Source: Xenorhabdus bovienii SS-2004 (GTDB taxonomy: Bacteria > Pseudomonadota > Gammaproteobacteria > Enterobacterales > Enterobacteriaceae). Taken from it: DNA of 64,000 bases. The DNA lies in assembly GCF_000027225.1 (NCBI RefSeq), contig NC_013892.1, positions 2,294,001-2,358,000 of the forward strand. The letters are read 5' to 3'. Shown here piece by piece: positions 59,467-64,000 of this stretch. The position numbers and the translations under genes were made by a program. Within the stretch, counting starts at the first letter, position 1. Every line of letters starts with the position of its first letter. Under the pieces are notes generated by a model that did not search any database, was not told the origin of the DNA, and worked only from the letters and a program-made list of their open reading frames with translations.

Positions 59467-62081
59467 TTGTCACTCCTTACAGATATATTTTTCTGTAACC
59501 ACTCTTCCAGATTACTGCCAAAGCGCAGACTATGCCATAACTGAAAAGTGTTCTCTTCATGGCGATAATTAAGTCTGACTTCTCGTTTTTTATCCACTCT
59601 GGGATTAACGCCGATGACCTCTGAATTCAGTATCAAAGTGCCCAAATTATCCAGTGTCACATGTGCCTTTGAATGGCTGATTTCCAAATAACTCAGCCAA
59701 TCCATTGTCATACCTGCCGTCAGGTCATTTTTCCCTATCGAGTCAACCGTATCTTTATCTAACCTCAATGTCAGAGATCCATCATTGGATACCCAGCCCT
59801 GCTGAATAATCCAATTTTTATCATTCAATAATAGTGGCAATTCCCCGCTGATTCTGCCCGACATAGCTATTTGCTTAACTTTCAGAACACCGAACAATTT
59901 GCTCAGATTTAATTTATCAAATCGTAGTACCGCAGCCTGTTTTTGGGGTAATTGAAGTTTATCCAGCCCAAGTTTACCATCCAGCATGTCCACATTCACA
60001 TTGAATAACGTCAACGGCTGGGTTTCAGTGGGTGGGTAGAAACCCAGCAAATCGGCTGTCACATTCTGCATACCAAACAAGCCCTTAATTTCATTGACCC
60101 TGAGTTGGACAGGTGATGTGACCCCCAATTGCCAAGTATGTTCCTGCAAACGCCACGGCAAAACAAAATTCAAGCCGTCAATTTCGCCATCCTTTAGCCA
60201 AACACTCGCATTTTTCACTACCCAATGACCACCAGCACGTAATCCCTGCCCCTTCGCAGCCGAAAATGCCGCTTGAGCATAGAGGTTTCCACCACGCACC
60301 ATCATCCCCAAATCTGCGGGGATCAAGGACTGAAGTGCTAATAGAGATTGACTCGGCCAACGAGCCTCTCCCCGCAATCGCGTACCGTCCCAGCGACCAT
60401 AAAATGGGATTGGCTCAATACCTTTGGGGGATAATTTCCCATTCAGAATAAAATTATCCGGCGACTGACCTGTCACGGTCGCCTTAAAATCGAAAGGAGG
60501 CAAAAAACCGCCAGAACGAAAATCTGTTCTTAAGGTGGATAACTGCAAGTCCCCCATGAATGTCGGTTGAGTTGCGGAACGTTCCCACACCAGCGGCTTG
60601 ATAAGTTGCAAACGCGGTGCCTCCACCTGCACAAGGCCGTATTGGATAACATCAAAACCCGTGTTTAACGCATTCACCGTTACCTGTGAACGATTCCAGC
60701 TTCCTGTGCCTGCAATATCCCATTTGGCTTGCAGCGGGGGTAAGTGTCCATTGCCCCAATAACGCCAATGCCAATTTCCCTTATCAGGGATAAAATCCTC
60801 GGCATTCCCATCGAGATGCAGTTTGAATTTTCCCCAATAGCTATCCTGTGCAGTCACGATAGCTTGCAGACGACCCGTAAGACCATCACGGGTCAGATAA
60901 GTCCCCGCCAATGGTAAACGCGCTTCCTTAACCGTAAAGGTTTCGCTTACTTTTCCCCACGCACGAAACAGCGCACCCGGCTGAAATGTGATTTTAGGTG
61001 CCACCAGCGGGCCCGTCACAATAGCGGGCAATGACATCGTTATGACCATCTGCCCATGGTTCATTTGTCCGGTTAACTGAAACGGGATATGAGCATTCGC
61101 CATATTGATAAGTGCCGGTTTTATAGAAAGAACGATATTGCCCTTACCTAGTTCATTTTGGGTGATCAAATTCACTCGCCCACTGACTAACATGCCACCC
61201 ATACCTTCTTTCCAGTGATCAAAGGTCAGATTCACACCTCCTGACAGTGGCTGCCCCATATCCATCCAATGCCATTTACCATCAGTTATCAAAAATTGAG
61301 ATTGATTGAATGACCATGGCAACTCTGCCAATATCCGTTGTTGCCTCTCTTCCCTAATAGTGAGCATTCCTCCCTGCCCCTGCCATTTTAATATTATCTG
61401 CAAAGGATCAGGATATTGACTGATGGATAGCCTCCCTGTTATCTGACCTTGTGCGGGTAGTGCGTCTATATCCAATGGCAACGAGATATCCCCATTCAGG
61501 CTGATTTCCTGTTCAGGTAATTTCACAAGGAATTGGTGAATAACTAATGTCTTTTTATCTGCCGTATGAACATTCAGCTTTAATTGCTTGCCTTGATAGG
61601 AAAATGTCTGCCCTTGACGTGATGAATCAAATTGGAGTTTGCCGGCAAACTCCTGCCACGGCGTAAGTTCAAAGTGATCAACGACAAGTTTAACCGCAGG
61701 AATGGAGGATAATATATCCTCAATCGATAATGGTGCTGACGGGTTTTCTGTCGCTGGCAACTGCACCAGACACGGGCTATTGCTGTGAACACTAAAAGCA
61801 TGAATATTCCAGTAGTGCTCTTTGGTTTGTTCTTTGCGTGGGTATCCCACAGACAGCCCGGACACATTGACCCATTCACAGCCTTTTGCTTTCAATGCCA
61901 AATCATCCAGCCGTAATGTATTCTTTTCCCATTTTGGTTGACTGAGAGAAAGAGTAACGCCCTGTGGCAACCAATGACTGGCAATCAATGGCAGCCAATG
62001 CGGAAGTGTGTACCAACCAGCCAACACCAATAACACCAGCAGTGTTATCATCACCGCAAACACTTTGAATATCTTGGTCAT
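59463..62081 (-). CDS. ydbH: YdbH, AsmA-like intermembrane lipid-transport bridge
   Basis: The 872-residue protein (E. coli 879) has one N-terminal membrane anchor (about 10-30) and a long beta-rich periplasmic part. Family segments seen include SPWQEFAGKLQF-like (TPWQEFAGKLQ), GNWHWRYWGNG, FSAAKGQGLRAGGHWV, MTLRLDKDT-like (LTLRLDKDTVD), and the C-terminal LNYRHEENTFQLWHSLRFG. With TamB and YhdP it moves phospholipids between membranes. The start at 62081 has AAGGA; the frame opens 11 codons earlier. First gene of the operon with ynbE and ydbL. Confidence 0.95.
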   Translation of the reverse strand: MTKIFKVFAVMITLLVLLVLAGWYTLPHWLPLIASHWLPQGVTLSLSQPKWEKNTLRLDDLALKAKGCEWVNVSGLSVGYPRKEQTKEHYWNIHAFSVHSNSPCLVQLPATENPSAPLSIEDILSSIPAVKLVVDHFELTPWQEFAGKLQFDSSRQGQTFSYQGKQLKLNVHTADKKTLVIHQFLVKLPEQEISLNGDISLPLDIDALPAQGQITGRLSISQYPDPLQIILKWQGQGGMLTIREERQQRILAELPWSFNQSQFLITDGKWHWMDMGQPLSGGVNLTFDHWKEGMGGMLVSGRVNLITQNELGKGNIVLSIKPALINMANAHIPFQLTGQMNHGQMVITMSLPAIVTGPLVAPKITFQPGALFRAWGKVSETFTVKEARLPLAGTYLTRDGLTGRLQAIVTAQDSYWGKFKLHLDGNAEDFIPDKGNWHWRYWGNGHLPPLQAKWDIAGTGSWNRSQVTVNALNTGFDVIQYGLVQVEAPRLQLIKPLVWERSATQPTFMGDLQLSTLRTDFRSGGFLPPFDFKATVTGQSPDNFILNGKLSPKGIEPIPFYGRWDGTRLRGEARWPSQSLLALQSLIPADLGMMVRGGNLYAQAAFSAAKGQGLRAGGHWVVKNASVWLKDGEIDGLNFVLPWRLQEHTWQLGVTSPVQLRVNEIKGLFGMQNVTADLLGFYPPTETQPLTLFNVNVDMLDGKLGLDKLQLPQKQAAVLRFDKLNLSKLFGVLKVKQIAMSGRISGELPLLLNDKNWIIQQGWVSNDGSLTLRLDKDTVDSIGKNDLTAGMTMDWLSYLEISHSKAHVTLDNLGTLILNSEVIGVNPRVDKKREVRLNYRHEENTFQLWHSLRFGSNLEEWLQKNISVRSDK

Positions 62082-62282
62082 TACATCCTTATCTCTTATT
62101 TTCAATCTATGCACAACATCCTGTTATGATAGTTTCATATCAGGCTCTAAGCTGGTTTATTATACGGGCTATTATCATGAATAGCTTATTAGTCGGTTTG
62201 TTCGAGTAGTGAATGCAACAAATGGTTCGAATGAACGATGAAATTAAAAATTCCACAGTCAATATATAACGGAGACGAGACG

Positions 62283-63278
62283 ATGAAATTGGTTGTTTAT
62301 AGTAAAAAACAATATGACCGTAAACATTTCGAAATGCTCAACCAAAGACTTGGGCTTGATTACCATATCGAATTCTTTGATTTTTCCTTAAGCCCACAAA
62401 CGGCCAAAAATGCCATTGGTGCAGATGCTATCTGTATTTTCGTCAATGATGACGCTGGGCGTGAAGTGCTGGAAGAATTGGCAGCAATGAATATCAAAAT
62501 TTTGGCGTTACGTTGTGCGGGATTCAATAATGTCGATCTGGATGCGGCCAAAGAGCTAGGCATTCAAGTCGTCCGCGTCCCGGCTTATTCACCTGAGTCT
62601 GTTGCTGAACACGCGGTTGGATTAATGCTGTGTTTGAATCGGCGTATTCACCGAGCCTACCAGCGTACCCGCGATGCCAATTTCTCTCTGGAAGGACTGA
62701 CTGGCTTCAACATGTATAAACGCACAGCCGGTATTATCGGTACGGGGAAAATCGGCCTGGCTACACTGCGAATTTTGAAAGGTTTTGGTATGCGTTTGCT
62801 GGCACATGATCCCTACCCAAATAAGGAAGTGTTAGAACTTGGCGTGAAATATGTAGATTTAGATACCTTGTACGCCGAATCTGACGTGATTTCTCTTCAC
62901 TGTCCTATGACGCCAGAAAACCATCACTTACTGGATGAAACAGCATTTAATAAGATGAAAGATGGCGTGATGATCATCAATACCAGCCGAGGGGCACTAA
63001 TCGATTCAATTGCTGCTATTAACGCGTTGAAACAGCAGAAAATTGGTGCATTGGGTATGGATGTATATGAAAACGAGCGTGACTTGTTTTTTGAAGATAA
63101 ATCGAATGATGTCATCCAAGATGATATTTTTCGCCGCTTGTCTTCCTGCCATAATGTGTTATTCACAGGCCATCAGGCATTTTTGACAGAAGAAGCATTA
63201 ACCAGTATCAGTGAAACGACTTTACAAAATATCCAGCAATTAACCTCCGGCAAGTCTTGCCCGAATCTTGTTGGGTAA
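62283..63278 (+). CDS. ldhA: D-lactate dehydrogenase, fermentative
   Basis: The 331-residue enzyme (E. coli LdhA 329) has the Rossmann GTGKIG near residues 152-157, catalytic Arg in TSRGALID (~235), Glu in YENERDLFFED (~264) and His in GHQAFLT (~297). It reduces pyruvate to D-lactate with NADH during anaerobic or acid fermentation. GGAG lies eight bases before ATG 62283; a 15-codon upstream extension is not used. hslJ follows 24 bp after, as in E. coli. Confidence 0.97.
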   Translation: MKLVVYSKKQYDRKHFEMLNQRLGLDYHIEFFDFSLSPQTAKNAIGADAICIFVNDDAGREVLEELAAMNIKILALRCAGFNNVDLDAAKELGIQVVRVPAYSPESVAEHAVGLMLCLNRRIHRAYQRTRDANFSLEGLTGFNMYKRTAGIIGTGKIGLATLRILKGFGMRLLAHDPYPNKEVLELGVKYVDLDTLYAESDVISLHCPMTPENHHLLDETAFNKMKDGVMIINTSRGALIDSIAAINALKQQKIGALGMDVYENERDLFFEDKSNDVIQDDIFRRLSSCHNVLFTGHQAFLTEEALTSISETTLQNIQQLTSGKSCPNLVG

Positions 63279-63302
63279 TTTTTACGCACATCAGGAGATA
63301 AA

Positions 63303-63737
63303 ATGAAGAAAGCGATTTCGTTTGCGATCGCGACCCTGCTACTCACAGCATGTCAGTCTTCGGGGGTTAGCGCCACGGGGAATGTTACGGTCAGGGATCT
63401 ACAACATCGTAATTTTGCTTTAATCAGTGTCAATGGTGCAACTGTTTCGAATAAAGAAGACAGTAAACTTTCTATTGCATTTAGTGAAAAAATGTTTGTT
63501 TCAGCAACTATGTGCAATCATTTTATGGGAATAGGTAAATTAAAGAAGCGTGTTCTGACTGTCAGTATTTTAGAAAAATCCCAGATGTTTTGTGTCAATG
63601 AACAGCTTCATCAATGGGATCAAGTGATTTATGATGTACTGACTGAGGGAGCTACGGTCAGATTAAAGAGAAAACAGCTTACATTAACTAATGACAAAAA
63701 CACGCTGGTTTATGTTTTGAGGGATATTACCCAATAA
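63303..63737 (+). CDS. hslJ: HslJ, META-domain heat-inducible lipoprotein
   Basis: The 144-residue protein has a lipoprotein signal with lipobox LTAC (Cys17) and a META/HslJ domain: LQHRNFALISVNG, LSIAFSEKMFVSATMCNHFMG with the conserved Cys, and the second Cys in QMFCVNEQ, probably a disulfide. The family is outer-membrane associated and linked to novobiocin tolerance and heat response. AGGAGATAAA supplies the RBS. Probably cotranscribed with ldhA. Confidence 0.93.
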   Translation: MKKAISFAIATLLLTACQSSGVSATGNVTVRDLQHRNFALISVNGATVSNKEDSKLSIAFSEKMFVSATMCNHFMGIGKLKKRVLTVSILEKSQMFCVNEQLHQWDQVIYDVLTEGATVRLKRKQLTLTNDKNTLVYVLRDITQ

Positions 63738-63796
63738 TTTAATCACATAACGTTATTTTTTCTCATTCTGAGCATACTTTCACCAAAACGATTTTT

Positions 63797-63823
63797 GATT
63801 ACCCAGTATCATACTGGGTAATC
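63797..63823. repeat. Near-perfect 27 bp palindrome
   Basis: Arms GATTACCCAGTAT / ATACTGGGTAATC around a single C. No T-run on either side, and the loop is too small for a good hairpin, so a protein-binding dyad is as likely as a cruciform or terminator. It lies between hslJ and the convergent gene end at 63928. Confidence 0.7.
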
Positions 63824-63927
63824 AGCTCAACCCGCATTTTCAGCTGGTTATCCATTTGATAGCCATTTTCCTCAAATCAATCTCCTGAAATAGAAACGAG
63901 GTCACACATTCATGTTATTTTTATCTT

Positions 63928-64000
63928 TTATGACAACATCACACCAATCATCAGCATTAAAGCAATCCATAATCCTACAAATTTTATATAAACCAGCCAT
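63928..64000 (-). CDS. Possible 3' end of a membrane-protein gene (cut by window)
   Basis: On the minus strand the last 73 bases of the window are open in one frame and end VGLWIALMLMIGVMLS-stop, a hydrophobic helix as at the C-terminus of a membrane protein. The other minus frame is also open here, so the assignment is tentative. Confidence 0.3.
   Translation of the reverse strand, partial: WLVYIKFVGLWIALMLMIGVMLS

Overview
The window looks like an AT-rich Enterobacterales chromosome, most likely Morganellaceae of the Xenorhabdus/Photorhabdus type. The basis is a backbone of recognisable enterobacterial genes (mlc, bioD2, ydfG, fnr, uspE, pntAB, ydgH, ydgI, hrpA, azoR, ydbH-ynbE-ydbL, ldhA, hslJ) mixed with an NRPS, a serine-protease autotransporter, a copper receptor, chaperone-usher fimbriae and an IS630 element. 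Genus is inferred from general knowledge of these families; no search was possible.

Layout. 1-4.1 kb: end of a LysR regulator, mlc-bioD2, two small exported proteins (DUF1161, DUF1283) and ydfG. 4.4-9 kb: a DUF4184 membrane protein, a LysR gene and a convergent MFS gene, both damaged by short tandem duplications, and a GNAT/ASCH pair. 9.2-14.1 kb: a copper-uptake pair (DUF2946 plus TonB-dependent receptor) and a MarR-controlled EamA exporter/flavin reductase unit. 14.6-20.8 kb: a methyltransferase, a subtilisin-type autotransporter, a small membrane protein and an MFS exporter. 20.9-26.1 kb: a metabolic locus with a TyrDC-like PLP decarboxylase, a TauD-like oxygenase cut in two by an IS630 element, and an unrecognised protein with a Cys-x6-Cys-x3-Cys motif. 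26.7-36.1 kb: fnr, uspE, a lone tyrosine recombinase, pntAB, ydgH, ydgI. 36.9-41.9 kb: a four-gene fimbrial operon. 42.4-53.9 kb: a single 3835-residue NRPS. 54-64 kb: hrpA, azoR, the ydbH-ynbE-ydbL envelope operon, ldhA-hslJ and the end of one more gene.

How it fits together. The backbone supports redox and anaerobic physiology (FNR, transhydrogenase, lactate dehydrogenase, Mlc sugar control) and outer-membrane lipid homeostasis (YdbH system). The accessory stretches supply host-interaction and small-molecule functions. The two most unusual items are the NRPS, which ends in a dual C/E domain plus carrier protein with no adenylation or thioesterase domain and carries what looks like the scar of a deleted A domain, and the decarboxylase/oxygenase/Cys-motif locus, which may be an uncharacterised pathway now disabled in this strain by the IS insertion. 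Several genes carry simple lesions whose repair restores intact frames with the exact codon count, which suggests recent decay.
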